Part shown: piece after piece, positions 8,256 to 16,948 of the stretch
How the letters are laid out: each line of letters opens with the position of its first letter
Position numbering within the stretch: the stretch's first letter is position 1
Assembly (NCBI RefSeq): GCF_000717185.1
Contig: NZ_JNYE01000003.1
Location: 1 to 64,000, forward strand
Length of the DNA: 64,000 nucleotides
Reading direction: 5' to 3'
DNA from: Kitasatospora phosalacinea
GTDB taxonomy: Bacteria; Actinomycetota; Actinomycetes; Streptomycetales; Streptomycetaceae
Translations under genes and position numbers: made by a program
The notes under the pieces: model-generated
What the model was told of the DNA's origin: nothing
What the model saw: only the letters and a program-made list of their open reading frames with translations
The model's database searches: none

Positions 8256-9331
8256 GCAGCACCGTGACCATCACCGACGCCACCCCGCCGCAGCTGGCCC
8301 ACCGGCTGACCGCGGCCCGGCTGCCCCGCTGGGCACCGGCCGCCACCGCCGCCGCCTCGGTCGCCCTCGGCTGCGGCATCGGCGCCGCCGCCGGGCTGGA
8401 GAGCCGCGTGCAGTGGGGCCTGCTCTCCGCGCTGCTGTTCCTGGTCGTCAGCTACACCGTCTCGGCCTCGGTCGAGGGCCGCCGCCAGGCCAAGGACCGG
8501 TTCGCCACCTCGCTGGTCTGGGTCTCCTTCGTCTGCGCCGTGGTGCCGCTGGTCTCGCTGACCTTCTACACCGTCCAGCAGGGCATCGACGCGATCAGCC
8601 CCGAGTTCCTCACCCACTCGATGAAGGGCGTCGTCGCCACCCTCAGCCCGGACGGCGGCATCTACCACGCCATCATCGGCACCATCGAGCAGGTCCTGCT
8701 GGCCACCCTGATCGCCGCGCCGATCGGCCTGCTCACCGCCGTCTACCTGGTGGAGTACGGCCGCGGCCGGCTCGCCAAGGCGGTCACCTTCTTCGTCGAC
8801 GTCATGACGGGCATCCCGTCCGTCGTCGCCGGTCTCTTCGTCCTCTCCCTCTGGAACATCGCCCTCGGCTTCCAGTACTCCGGCTTCTCGGGCAGCCTCG
8901 CGCTGGCCATCCTGATGATGCCGGTGGTGGTCCGCTCGACCGAGGAGATGCTCAAGCTCGTCCCGAACGAGCTCCGCGAGGCCTCGTACGCGCTCGGGGT
9001 GCCGCGCTGGAAGACCATCCTGCGGATCGTCCTCCCCACGGCCATCGGCGGGATCACCACCGGCGTGATGCTGGCGGTCGCCCGCATCACCGGTGAGACC
9101 GCCCCCGTGATGATGCTGGTGTTCGGTGCCGACTTCATCAACAGCGACCCGTTCGACGGGCCCCAGCAGTCGCTGCCGCTCTACATCTGGCAGCAGTACT
9201 CGCAGATCAACAACGACTTCGGATACCAGCGCGCCTGGGGCGCGGCCCTGGTGCTGATCGCCTTCGTGATGGGGCTCAACCTCGTCGCCCGGGGCGTCGC
9301 GCGCTGGCGCTCGCCCAAGGGCGGGCACTGA
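8252..9331 (+). CDS. pstA: Phosphate ABC transporter permease PstA
   Basis: Second channel subunit of the phosphate importer. The open frame extends far upstream over pstC, but the GTG at 8252 overlaps the pstC stop (GTGA) and gives a 359-residue protein. The N-terminal 120 residues carry extra membrane segments before the core domain, as in other actinomycete PstA. Family marks include [12 protein letters not shown] and the EAA loop [15 protein letters not shown] near residues 245-260. The end, [14 protein letters not shown] followed by a last membrane helix, is usual. Confidence 0.95.
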   Translation: MSSTVTITDATPPQLAHRLTAARLPRWAPAATAAASVALGCGIGAAAGLESRVQWGLLSALLFLVVSYTVSASVEGRRQAKDRFATSLVWVSFVCAVVPLVSLTFYTVQQGIDAISPEFLTHSMKGVVATLSPDGGIYHAIIGTIEQVLLATLIAAPIGLLTAVYLVEYGRGRLAKAVTFFVDVMTGIPSVVAGLFVLSLWNIALGFQYSGFSGSLALAILMMPVVVRSTEEMLKLVPNELREASYALGVPRWKTILRIVLPTAIGGITTGVMLAVARITGETAPVMMLVFGADFINSDPFDGPQQSLPLYIWQQYSQINNDFGYQRAWGAALVLIAFVMGLNLVARGVARWRSPKGGH

Positions 9332-9372
9332 CACCGACTGACGTACGAGAAGACGAGAAGAGACCAAGGATC

Positions 9373-10149
9373 ATGGCCAAGCGCATCGACGTCAGCGGAC
9401 TGTCCGCCTACTACGGCTCCACCCGCGCCATCGACGACATCTCGATGACCATCGAGCCCCGCTCGGTGACCGCCTTCATCGGCCCCTCGGGCTGCGGCAA
9501 GTCCACCTTCCTGCGCACCCTCAACCGGATGCACGAGGTGATCCCCGGCGCCCGCGTCGAGGGCAAGGTGCTGCTGGACGACGAGAACCTGTACGGCGCC
9601 AACGTCGACCCGGTCGCCGTCCGCCGCTCGGTCGGCATGGTGTTCCAGCGCCCCAACCCGTTCCCCACCATGTCGATCTACGACAACGTGGTGGCCGGCC
9701 TCAAGCTGGCGGGCGTGAAGAAGAAGTCCGTCCTGGACGGGGTGGTGGAGAAGTCCCTGCAGGGCGCCAACCTGTGGAACGAGGTCAAGGACCGCCTGGG
9801 CAAGCCCGGCGCGGGCCTGTCCGGCGGCCAGCAGCAGCGCCTGTGCATCGCCCGGGCGATCGCGGTCGAGCCCGAGGTGCTGCTGATGGACGAGCCCTGC
9901 TCGGCCCTCGACCCGATCTCCACCCTCGCCATCGAGGACCTGATCGGCGAGCTCAAGTCGCAGTTCACCATCGTGATCGTGACCCACAACATGCAGCAGG
10001 CGGCCCGGGTCTCCGACCGCACCGCCTTCTTCAACCTGGCGGGCGTCGGCCAGCCCGGCAAGCTGGTCGAGCTCGACGACACCCAGCGGATCTTCTCCAA
10101 CCCGTCGGTCCAGGCCACCGAGGACTACATCTCCGGCCGCTTCGGCTGA
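9373..10149 (+). CDS. pstB: Phosphate ABC transporter ATPase PstB
   Basis: Hydrolyses ATP to power phosphate import through PstCA. Walker [10 protein letters not shown] is at residues 37-45, signature LSGGQQQR near 149 and Walker [13 protein letters not shown] near 170. The switch histidine is in [13 protein letters not shown]. The 258-residue length is normal. The start ATG lies 41 bases after pstA with AAGAGACCAAGGATC upstream. This gene closes the pst operon, and a strong terminator follows. Confidence 0.97.
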   Translation: MAKRIDVSGLSAYYGSTRAIDDISMTIEPRSVTAFIGPSGCGKSTFLRTLNRMHEVIPGARVEGKVLLDDENLYGANVDPVAVRRSVGMVFQRPNPFPTMSIYDNVVAGLKLAGVKKKSVLDGVVEKSLQGANLWNEVKDRLGKPGAGLSGGQQQRLCIARAIAVEPEVLLMDEPCSALDPISTLAIEDLIGELKSQFTIVIVTHNMQQAARVSDRTAFFNLAGVGQPGKLVELDDTQRIFSNPSVQATEDYISGRFG

Positions 10150-10262
10150 CCGGCCCGCGGTCCGGCCGGGCCCCGGGCCCGGTTCGGGCCCGCGTCCGGT
10201 CGGCCCCGCGCCGCAAGGACCGCTCCGCGGCGCTGCATGGCGGTGCCGCCGCGGAGCAAGCA

Positions 10263-10301
10263 GGAAGGGCCCGCCCCCGTGCTGTGGGGGCGGGCCCTTC
10301 C
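10263..10301. terminator. Bidirectional terminator between pstB and pit
   Basis: A perfect 16-bp stem (10263-10278 with 10286-10301) around a 7-base loop lies between the convergent pstB and pit genes. It can serve both strands. Confidence 0.85.
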
Positions 10302-10328
10302 GTGTGCCGCCGCGGTGCCGTCCGCGGG

Positions 10329-11324
10329 TCAGAGGACCAGCAGGTCGGTGATCCCGAACACCGCGGCCGCCACGATCGCCGCGGCCGGCATGGTGATGAA
10401 CCAGCCCATCACGATGTTCTTCGCCACCCCCCAGCGGACCGCGCGGACCCGCTTGGTGGCGCCCACGCCCATGATCGCCGAGGTGATCACGTGGGTGGTG
10501 GAGATCGGCGCCGCGTAGACGAACGAGGTGACGTACATGACCGCGGAGGCGGTCGCCTCGGCGGCGAAGCCCTGCGGCGGGTCCAGCTCGATGATCTTCC
10601 GGCCGAGGGTGCGCATGATCCGCCAGCCGCCCGCGTAGGTGCCCAGCGAGAGCATCGCGGCGCAGGAGATCTTCACCCAGATCGGGATGCCGGTGCCGGA
10701 GTGGTGGCCGGAGATGGTCAGCGCCATCACCACGATGCCCATGGTCTTCTGCGCGTCCTGCAGGCCGTGCGCCAGCGCCATCGCGGCCGCCGAGGCGGTC
10801 TGCGCGACCCGGAAGTTGCGCTTGGCCCGGTGCGGGTTGGCCCGCCGGAAGATCCACAGGATCGCCAGCATCACCAGGAAGCCGCCGACCAGGCCGACCA
10901 CCGGCGAGACGATCATCGGAACGATGATCTTGTCGACCACGCCGTGCCAGACCACCCCGATGCCGCCCGCCAGCGCCGCGCCCACCATGCCGCCGAACAG
11001 CGCGTGCGAGGAGGAGGACGGCAGGCCGAAGTACCAGGTCACCAGGTTCCAGGCGATCGCCCCGACCAGGGCCGAGAACAGGATCGCCATGCCCCTGCTG
11101 CCGGTCGGGGTCTCGATGATCCCCTCGGAGACGGTCTTCGCGACCCCGCTGCCGAGGAACGCGCCCGCCAGGTTCATCACCGCGGCCATCGCCAGCGCCG
11201 CCCGGGGCGTCAGCGCCCGGGTGGAGACCGAGGTGGCGATCGCGTTGGCGGAGTCGTGGAAGCCGTTCGTGTACGTGAAGAAGAATGCGACGCCGATGAC
11301 GACGATCAGTGCTGCCATGTCCAC
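10329..11324 (-). CDS. pit: Low-affinity inorganic phosphate transporter Pit
   Basis: Proton- or metal-coupled phosphate symporter (PiT family) in the cell membrane. The 331-residue protein has about ten hydrophobic helices and both inverted signature repeats: GFHDSANAIATSVSTRAL near residue 20 and ALAHGLQDAQKTMGI in the second half. The conserved GLPSSSSHALFGG is also present. The GTG start lies 5 bases after the stop of the PhoU-like gene, with AAGGAG overlapping that gene's end, so the two are coupled. Opposite in direction to pstSCAB, it gives the cell a phosphate route when phosphate is plentiful. Confidence 0.95.
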   Translation of the reverse strand: MDMAALIVVIGVAFFFTYTNGFHDSANAIATSVSTRALTPRAALAMAAVMNLAGAFLGSGVAKTVSEGIIETPTGSRGMAILFSALVGAIAWNLVTWYFGLPSSSSHALFGGMVGAALAGGIGVVWHGVVDKIIVPMIVSPVVGLVGGFLVMLAILWIFRRANPHRAKRNFRVAQTASAAAMALAHGLQDAQKTMGIVVMALTISGHHSGTGIPIWVKISCAAMLSLGTYAGGWRIMRTLGRKIIELDPPQGFAAEATASAVMYVTSFVYAAPISTTHVITSAIMGVGATKRVRAVRWGVAKNIVMGWFITMPAAAIVAAAVFGITDLLVL

Positions 11325-11329
11325 GGAGG

Positions 11330-11950
11330 TCAGGACTCCTTGACGGCGATGGTCTCCACCGTGTTGGCCACGTGCTCGAACGCGTCGGCGGCCTCTTCGA
11401 GGACGTCCACGACCTGCTTGAGCTTCAGCACCTCGATCGCCTCGTACTGGCCGGAGAACAGGTGGGCCAGCAGCTTGCGGTGGATCTGGTCCGCCTGGTT
11501 CTCCAGCCGGTTCACCTCGATCCAGTACTCGGTGAGGTTCGACATCGACCGCAGGTTGGGCATCGCCTCCGCGGTCAGCTCGGCCGCCCGGGCCAGCACC
11601 TCGATCTGCTGCTCGATGCCCTTCGGGAGGGTCTCGATGTCGTACAGCACGACCAGGTCGACGGCCTCCTCCATGAAGTCCATGATGTCGTCCAGCGAGG
11701 AGGCCAGGTTGTAGATGTCCTCCCGGTCGAACGGGGTGATGAACGAGGAGTTCAGCTGGTGGAAGATCGCATGGGTGGTGTCGTCCCCCGCGTGCTCGGC
11801 GGCGCGCATGCGCTCGACGATCTCCGCGCGGGCTGACACGTCAGAGCCCAGTAGTTCCAGCAGGAGCTTCGATCCGACGACCAGGTTCTCCGCCGCGGCG
11901 GCGAACATGTCGTAGAAGCTCGTCTCCTTCGGGGTCAGGCTAAAACGCAC
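11330..11950 (-). CDS. PhoU-like DUF47 protein, Pit accessory factor
   Basis: A 206-residue all-helical protein of the DUF47/UPF0111 family, which shares the PhoU fold and is usually encoded directly before pit. The repeats of the PhoU fold appear as EHAGDDTTHAIFHQLN and NRLENQADQIHRKLLAHLF, each with acidic residues that bind metal in PhoU. A longer open frame exists upstream, but the GTG at 11950 has GGAG six bases before it and opens with the family sequence RFSLTPKETSFYDMF. It probably controls Pit activity. That role is inferred from gene order. Confidence 0.88.
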   Translation of the reverse strand: MRFSLTPKETSFYDMFAAAAENLVVGSKLLLELLGSDVSARAEIVERMRAAEHAGDDTTHAIFHQLNSSFITPFDREDIYNLASSLDDIMDFMEEAVDLVVLYDIETLPKGIEQQIEVLARAAELTAEAMPNLRSMSNLTEYWIEVNRLENQADQIHRKLLAHLFSGQYEAIEVLKLKQVVDVLEEAADAFEHVANTVETIAVKES

Positions 11951-11984
11951 GGAAATCTCCGATGTGCGGGGTCGGTACTTGACG

Positions 11985-12013
11985 ATGCTAGGCGCACGCC
12001 CCCCGCCCGTGAA
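11985..12013 (-). promoter_or_regulatory. Promoter of the phoU-like/pit operon
   Basis: On the minus strand TTCACG (12008-12013) and TAGCAT (11985-11990) are separated by 17 bases, a good match for a housekeeping sigma-factor promoter. A single GTTCAC overlaps the -35, but no second PHO repeat follows. The transcript would begin about 28 bases before the GTG. Confidence 0.6.
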
Positions 12014-12202
12014 CACGGGGTTGCCGACGCGCGCCCTAAGTGTGTCCCACGACACGCCGGTTTGCTCCCGCTCTGCACGGGGATCTCTGACCTGACGCCC
12101 GGACGGCGGAACAGCGCACCGGTGCCGGGTGTTGGATCTGGGGGCACCTCCCGGCCGTAGGCTGGGGGCGGGCCGAGTACCGAGACCAAGAGGGCGGACC
12201 GG

Positions 12203-12562
12203 ATGACCACCATCGACACCCCGAGCACCGAGACCGCTCCGGCGGCCTGCCACGGCGCCGCCGCGGCCGCCGGGCCGCACGGCTACAGCGGCGAGAAGGA
12301 GGCGCACCTCAAGCGGCTGCGCCGGATCGAGGGGCAGGTCCGCGGGCTGCAGCGGATGGTCGACGAGGACGTGTACTGCATCGACATCCTCACCCAGGTG
12401 TCCGCCTCCACCAAGGCCCTGCAGTCCTTCGCGCTCTCCCTGCTGGAGGAGCACCTGCGGCACTGCGTCGCCGCCGCGGCCGCCGCGGAGGACGGCGGCG
12501 AGGAGCTGAACGCCAAGGTGGCCGAGGCCAGCGCCGCCATCGCCCGGCTGCTGCGCACCTGA
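12203..12562 (+). CDS. csoR: CsoR-family copper-sensing repressor
   Basis: A small all-helical repressor that leaves DNA when it binds Cu(I). The 119-residue protein has the CsoR core HLKRLRRIEGQVRGLQRMVDED, and the copper ligands Cys59 (VYCIDIL), His84 and Cys88 (HLRHC) are all present. The N-terminal tail contains an extra CH pair near residue 16. Divergent from the phoU-like/pit operon with about 250 bases between them. A TAGGCT hexamer at 12158-12163 is a possible -10. No copper ATPase gene is in the window, so its targets are elsewhere. Confidence 0.9.
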   Translation: MTTIDTPSTETAPAACHGAAAAAGPHGYSGEKEAHLKRLRRIEGQVRGLQRMVDEDVYCIDILTQVSASTKALQSFALSLLEEHLRHCVAAAAAAEDGGEELNAKVAEASAAIARLLRT

Positions 12563-12596
12563 GACCGGCTGCGGCCCGTCCGCCGGGCGCGCCCGG

Positions 12597-12636
12597 GCCG
12601 CCGAACGCCGCAGAACGCCGCCGAACGCCGCCGACC
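12597..12636. repeat. 10-bp tandem repeat, four copies
   Basis: Four consecutive 10-base units read GCCGCCGAAC, GCCGCAGAAC, GCCGCCGAAC and GCCGCCGACC. They lie between the convergent csoR and the small acidic protein gene. Confidence 0.8.
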
Positions 12637-12655
12637 GTGCGGCGGGCTGACGGCC

Positions 12656-12687
12656 GCTCAGTCCTCCGGCTGCTCAGTCCTCCGGCC
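12656..12687. repeat. 16-bp direct duplication across a stop codon
   Basis: Two adjacent 16-base copies (12656-12671 and 12672-12687) differ only in the last base. The second copy contains the stop codon of the minus-strand gene at 12674, and the first copy lies just after it. This looks like recent slippage at the gene end. Confidence 0.8.
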
Positions 12688-12847
12688 GCTCCGGTCCGCG
12701 CCGGGCCAGCAGGACTTCGTCGATCTGCTCGGCGGCCAGCCGTTCGGCCCGGCTGGCCGAGGCGGCGATCATCAGCTCGCCGGTCAGGTCGATCTCGTCC
12801 AGCGCGGTTCTGTCGTGGCCGCCGGTGCCGTTCTCCCCGGATGCCAT
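12674..12847 (-). CDS. Small conserved acidic protein
   Basis: A 57-residue protein rich in Asp, Glu and Ala with the sequence LDEIDLTGELMIAASASRAE in the middle. The start ATG has GGAGG close upstream. I recognise similar short proteins from other Streptomyces but know no function. The gene end carries a 16-bp tandem duplication that includes the stop codon. Confidence 0.6.
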   Translation of the reverse strand: MASGENGTGGHDRTALDEIDLTGELMIAASASRAERLAAEQIDEVLLARRGPERPED

Positions 12848-12999
12848 GGCCTCCACCCCTTCCGCGCCCCGTCCGCCCGCACCGGCTTGCCCGCCCCCAC
12901 CAGGGTAAGGAGCGGAGGGCCGGGCCACATGGCACGGACGGGCCATCTCTGCCGCCCGAAACGGGTGGGCCCGGCACCGTCGGTCGCCGCCGCCGCCGG

Positions 13000-13830
13000 T
13001 CACTTCGGCGAGGGGCTGGCCTTCATCGAGTAGATGTCGGCGGCCGCGGGCTCGGCGGCCTCCACCGGCTCGCCGAAGGCGGCCAGCGACAGCGTGGACA
13101 CCACCTTGACCTGGTCCTTCGCCGCGGTGGACCCGGCCACCCCGGCGAAGGTGAAGTGCTCCACCACCTTGTGCAGCCGCCCCCGGTCGTCCAGCCAGAC
13201 CTCGTACGGGACCTCCTTCACCGTGAAGGTCTGGGCCGCCATCCGCAGCCCGTCCGCCCCGCGGCCGCCGGTCGCGTCGGCGGCCTTCGCCAGGTCCAGG
13301 GTGCCCCGGTAGTGCTTGAGCTCCACGCCGCCCACCTGCTCGGTGCCGACCAGCTCGGCGTGCTGCGCGCCGCGCAGCGCGCCCGCGGCGGAGGCCGGGT
13401 CGGTGGCGCCGGAGCTCACCAGGTTGCCGTCCGGCAGCTGGCGCACGTCCAGCCTGACCCACTTGCCCTCGGGGATCTTCGCGCCGCTGTTCTGCAGGTA
13501 CACCGTGCCGGGCAGCACCACTTCGGTGATCTTCCCGGTGGTGGCGGCGCCGGGCGGGACGTCGACCTCCAGCCGGCCGATCCGCTTCACGTAGTCGTAG
13601 CCGCCGGTGCCGTTGAAGACCGCCTTCTTCTCGGCGGACTCGGTGATCAGCTCGGTCGTCGCGCGCACCGAACCCGTCCGGCCGGTGATGTCGGCGGCCG
13701 AGCGGACCGCCGTCAGCGGGTCGGAGGACAGCTGGTCGGCGGAGTTCGGCCGGTCCTGGCCGCCGCCGGTGCAGGCCGACAGCACCGTGACGAGCAGGGC
13801 CGCGGCGGCGGCGCGGTTGAGCTTCTTCAC
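13000..13830 (-). CDS. Secreted lipoprotein, LolA/LprG-like
   Basis: A 276-residue lipoprotein with signal peptide and lipobox LSAC (Cys about 17), followed by a Gly/Asp linker. The body has alternating short strands and few helices, with WVRLDVRQLP and YEVWLDDRGRLHKVVEHF, as in actinobacterial lipoproteins of the LppX/LprG or LolA fold that carry lipids. The reading frame is open further upstream. The GTG at 13830 was chosen because the signal peptide begins there with the basic VKKLNR. GAGGGG lies about 13 bases before it. Partner and ligand are unknown. Confidence 0.7.
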   Translation of the reverse strand: MKKLNRAAAAALLVTVLSACTGGGQDRPNSADQLSSDPLTAVRSAADITGRTGSVRATTELITESAEKKAVFNGTGGYDYVKRIGRLEVDVPPGAATTGKITEVVLPGTVYLQNSGAKIPEGKWVRLDVRQLPDGNLVSSGATDPASAAGALRGAQHAELVGTEQVGGVELKHYRGTLDLAKAADATGGRGADGLRMAAQTFTVKEVPYEVWLDDRGRLHKVVEHFTFAGVAGSTAAKDQVKVVSTLSLAAFGEPVEAAEPAAADIYSMKASPSPK

Positions 13831-13976
13831 TTCTTCGACAACCCCCTCGGGCCCCGGATGACCCGGCAAGCAACCGCCCCGGATGGGCAGAGCGCTTGCC
13901 CGGCAAACGAGTTGGGGCGCAGAAGGTTACGCCGTTGTTCACCCGGAGGTCGGGAGGCCGGGCCGTCCGGCCGGGC

Positions 13977-13982
13977 TACGGT
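13977..13982 (+). promoter_or_regulatory. -10 element of a leaderless promoter
   Basis: TACGGT ends exactly 7 bases before the GTG at 13990. The spacing is that of a leaderless transcript. Confidence 0.5.
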
Positions 13983-13989
13983 GAAGGGT

Positions 13990-14193
13990 GTGGCAGACCA
14001 GCGCCCAGGGGCACCCGGCGGGACAGCGCGCACCGACCACCCGGACGAGCACCGGGTGGAGGTGGAGGAGCGCGGCTCGTTCAGCTTCGCGCACTGCACG
14101 TGCGGCTGGTTCGCCCCCGGACGGCGCTCGCGCGACAAGTCCCGGCGCGACGCCGCGGGCCACCTGCTGGAGACCGGCGCCGAGGTCGCCTGA
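13990..14193 (+). CDS. Small CxC protein, conserved hypothetical
   Basis: A 67-residue hydrophilic protein. The middle reads FSFAHCTCGWFAPGRRSR, so a CxC pair follows a histidine and may bind metal. The remainder is basic. The frame is open far upstream, but the GTG at 13990 with a -10 hexamer 7 bases earlier gives a natural start. It converges with the PAP2 phosphatase gene, 30 bases away. Function unknown. Confidence 0.6.
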   Translation: MADQRPGAPGGTARTDHPDEHRVEVEERGSFSFAHCTCGWFAPGRRSRDKSRRDAAGHLLETGAEVA

Positions 14194-14223
14194 ACCCGGC
14201 GGGCCCGCCGTCGGCGCCGCCGG

Positions 14224-14976
14224 TCAGGCGGCGAGGTCCTCCGACGCGCGCTCCCGCTCCGGCTGCGGCTCGCCCCGGCCCCGGCGCCGCCCGGCCCGGC
14301 GGCCCGCCGGAGCGGCCGACCGCCGCCCGCCCGGCTCCGCGGCGACCGAACGGGCCACCACCAGCGGACGCAGCGCGGTGCGCGACAGCGCGTGGCACAG
14401 CGGCACCAGGACGGCCATCGCGATCGGGGCGAGCAGCAGCACCACCGCGGTGGCCAGCGCGTAGCCGCCGATCACGTCGGTCGGGTAGTGCACGCCGACG
14501 AACAGCCGGCAGAACCCCTGCAGCAGCGCGAGCGCGCCGGCCGCCAGGCCCAGCCTGCGGTTGACCAGGAACAGCGCGACGGCGATGCCCATGGACATCG
14601 CCGAGTGGTCGCTGACGAAGGACAGCGTGTCCTCCTTGCCGGGCACCAGCACGTCCAGCTCGGGGTGGCTGACGAACGGCCGCGGCCGGTCCACCAGCTG
14701 CGAGATCGGCAGGTTGGCCAGCTCGGAGATGGCCACGGCCAGCGGCGCCCACAGCACCCCGGCCACCGCGACCGGGGCGTCCGGCCGGCGGCGGGCGACC
14801 AGCCAGGCGGTCAGGCCCAGCGCGGCCAGGCCCAGCAGGATGCCGTACTCGGCCGTCCAGGCGACCAGTGAGTCCAGCCAGCCCGGGGCATCGGCGGCCA
14901 GGCCGTTGACGGCCTTGAGCAGGCCGAGGTCGGGATCGCCCGAACCGGCTCCGGCGTCGGCGAGCAGCGTCGGCAC
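14224..14976 (-). CDS. PAP2-family phosphatase, membrane
   Basis: Probably removes a phosphate from a lipid phosphate or isoprenyl diphosphate at the membrane. The 250-residue protein has about six membrane helices and the three acid-phosphatase motifs: LVDRPRPF (motif 1), SFVSDHSAMSMG in place of PSGH (motif 2) and CRLFVGVHYPTDV (motif 3, R-x5-H-x3-D). The C-terminal 35 residues are a basic tail. The frame opens earlier, but the GTG at 14976 has AGGGAGGT at the best distance and is preferred. Substrate is not determined by the sequence. Confidence 0.88.
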   Translation of the reverse strand: MPTLLADAGAGSGDPDLGLLKAVNGLAADAPGWLDSLVAWTAEYGILLGLAALGLTAWLVARRRPDAPVAVAGVLWAPLAVAISELANLPISQLVDRPRPFVSHPELDVLVPGKEDTLSFVSDHSAMSMGIAVALFLVNRRLGLAAGALALLQGFCRLFVGVHYPTDVIGGYALATAVVLLLAPIAMAVLVPLCHALSRTALRPLVVARSVAAEPGGRRSAAPAGRRAGRRRGRGEPQPERERASEDLAA

Positions 14977-15156
14977 GCCGCACCTCCCTGTCCGCTCTCC
15001 GCAGTGGTCCCAGGTCGTGGTGCTGCCGGGTGCGGACTTACCGGTAGCCTCCCCAGTCAACGCGATCAAGGCCGCCGCGGTTTCCGTCGAAACGCACCGT
15101 TATGCAAAATTGACTCACCGTCCACGGGGCGTGCACATGCCGGGGACGGACCGCGG

Positions 15157-16245
15157 TCAGCTGACCTTCGGCGCCTCGCTCCGCGTGATGGTGCCGTCGT
15201 TCGGGTTCCGGTTCGGCAGCGCGGCCGCGCCGTCCGAGGTGACCCGGGTCGCCCCGATGTAGTCCTTCTGGTCGATGGTGTCGTAGCGCACCTTCGCCCC
15301 GGTGTGCGGCGCGTCGATCATGTACCCGCCGCCGACGTAGATCCCGACGTGGTGGATGGTCCGCGGGTCCTCCAGGTCGTTGGCGAAGAACACCAGGTCA
15401 CCCGGCCGGAGTTGGTCCCGCGACGGGTGCGGCCCGGCGTACCACTGGTCGTTCGCCACCCGGGGCAGCTGGATCCCGACGCTCTCGTACGCGGCCTGCG
15501 TCAGCCCCGAGCAGTCGAACCGCCCGTCCTCCCAGGTCTGCCCGGTCCCGCCCCACAGGTAGTCCGTCCCCAGCTTGCCCTGCGCGAACCAGATCGCCCC
15601 GGCCGCCTGCTGCGTCAGCGCCAGCTGCGCCCCCGGGTCGGCCGGCGCGGTGAAGGACTTCGCCAGCGCCTGGATGCTGCGGACGTAGCCCTGGGTCTCC
15701 TTGTACGGGGGGATGCCCCGGTGCTCGATCACCGCGTACGGACCGGCGTTGTACGCGGCCAGCATGTTGGCCTGCCGGTCCCCGGGCACCCCCGCCACGT
15801 CCCGGGCCAGCGCGCAGTCGTAGGTGGCGGCGGAGGCGATCGCGTCGAAGGCGTTCCAGATGTCCCGCTCGCCGTCGCCGTCGCCGTCCGTCCCGTACGT
15901 GGCCCAGGTGGCTTCCAGGAACTGCGCCATCCCGTACGCCTTCGCCGGGCTCTTCGCCCGCGGGTCGAAACCGCTCTCCTGGTACAGCTGCGCGGCCAGC
16001 ATCGGCGCGGAGATCTCCGGGCAGAGGCCGCCCCACTGCTGGATGTGCGCCCGGTACGCGGCCGGCACCGTCCCGCCGGACAGCCCCGGGCGGGCGGAGG
16101 AGCGCTCCGGGACCCCGCTGGCCGCGTACGTCCCGAGCGTCACGACGCCCACGAAACCGATCGCGAGCACCGCCGTCGCGGCGCCCGCCAACCGAGCCTT
16201 CCGGAGCACCATCCAGCACCATCCCGACGGAACGTCAGCGGCCAT
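15157..16245 (-). CDS. Two-domain cell-wall hydrolase (transglycosylase plus NlpC/P60)
   Basis: A secreted enzyme likely to cut both glycan strands and stem peptides of peptidoglycan. After a signal-anchor (about residues 15-45) comes a lytic-transglycosylase/lysozyme-like domain with the catalytic context QLYQESGFDPRAKS and YGMAQFLEATW, and LAAYNAGPYAV. The C-terminal NlpC/P60 domain has the catalytic Cys in RFDCSGLTQAAYE, a His in IHHVGIYVGGG and the third-site region. This layout matches VirB1-type and TcpG-type hydrolases. The start is uncertain (16245 or 16212). Divergent from the secretion-like cassette that begins 217 bases away, and probably its wall-opening enzyme. Confidence 0.88.
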   Translation of the reverse strand: MAADVPSGWCWMVLRKARLAGAATAVLAIGFVGVVTLGTYAASGVPERSSARPGLSGGTVPAAYRAHIQQWGGLCPEISAPMLAAQLYQESGFDPRAKSPAKAYGMAQFLEATWATYGTDGDGDGERDIWNAFDAIASAATYDCALARDVAGVPGDRQANMLAAYNAGPYAVIEHRGIPPYKETQGYVRSIQALAKSFTAPADPGAQLALTQQAAGAIWFAQGKLGTDYLWGGTGQTWEDGRFDCSGLTQAAYESVGIQLPRVANDQWYAGPHPSRDQLRPGDLVFFANDLEDPRTIHHVGIYVGGGYMIDAPHTGAKVRYDTIDQKDYIGATRVTSDGAAALPNRNPNDGTITRSEAPKVS

Positions 16246-16461
16246 GTCCTGTTGCGCATTTGCCCGGTGCAATCATCACAGATACCAGGGGCGGGAAGTA
16301 TCCTTGAAGCACCGGACATCCTGGCGGAGGCGTCCGGCCAGCCACGAGCAATCCGCGAGAAGCAGCCAAGTCGACGTCAGATCTGGCCAAGAGTAGGCCC
16401 TGCCCCTTCGCTCGACCGTGGTCCGGGGCCTTGAATTTTCCTGATCGGGCGGTGAGATGGG

Positions 16462-16809
16462 ATGGACCTGAACGTGGACAGCACAGTGATCCGGCACCTG
16501 GCGGAGGACCCGCCGAAGAAGGCCGACATCGACACCATCATCGGCGGGATCGCCCCCGACTGGGGCCCGTTCGCCACCCTCGGCTCCTCGGCCCGGGTGA
16601 TGGTGCAGGTCGTGATGGCCATCGCGATCCTGGTCTGTCTCGCCATCGCCATCTGGGGCGCCGCCAAGCAGCGGATCGGCGCCACCGCGATGCGCGACAC
16701 CTTCAGCGCCGAACAGGGCAAGGGGCTGATCATCGCCGGCCTGACCGGCGTGTTCATCATCGGTTCGCTCGGCACCCTGTTCACCATTGTCTACGGCATG
16801 GCCATCTGA
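16462..16809 (+). CDS. Small two-helix membrane protein, VirB2/TrbC pilin-like
   Basis: A 115-residue protein with two strongly hydrophobic helices, about 45-65 and 90-112, joined by a short basic loop (AAKQRIGATAMRD). This size and layout resemble VirB2/TrbC pilins of type IV secretion systems, though no cleaved signal is obvious. It opens a five-gene run in one direction that also encodes VirB8-, VirB6- and VirB4-like products. The assignment rests on topology and neighbours, not on a sequence motif. Confidence 0.6.
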   Translation: MDLNVDSTVIRHLAEDPPKKADIDTIIGGIAPDWGPFATLGSSARVMVQVVMAIAILVCLAIAIWGAAKQRIGATAMRDTFSAEQGKGLIIAGLTGVFIIGSLGTLFTIVYGMAI

Positions 16810-16948
16810 CGATCGGACCGCAACTCCCGCCCCGGAGCAGTTGATCCGTCCCGCCGCACCACCCCCGCCCCCGCCCCGTACCCCCGCCGAGCACCCGTAG
16901 CGCCGCCACCCGCACCCCGCGCGGCGGCGCCTCACCAGGAGGGCCCCC

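Noticed and set aside
12008..12013. PHO box upstream of the phoU-like/pit operon
   Set aside because: Only one GTTCAC is present and the next 11 bases do not resemble a second unit.
15077..16461. ydaO (c-di-AMP) riboswitch before the NlpC/P60 gene
   Set aside because: Such riboswitches occur before wall hydrolases in Streptomyces, but the upstream sequence lacks the conserved core and is short.
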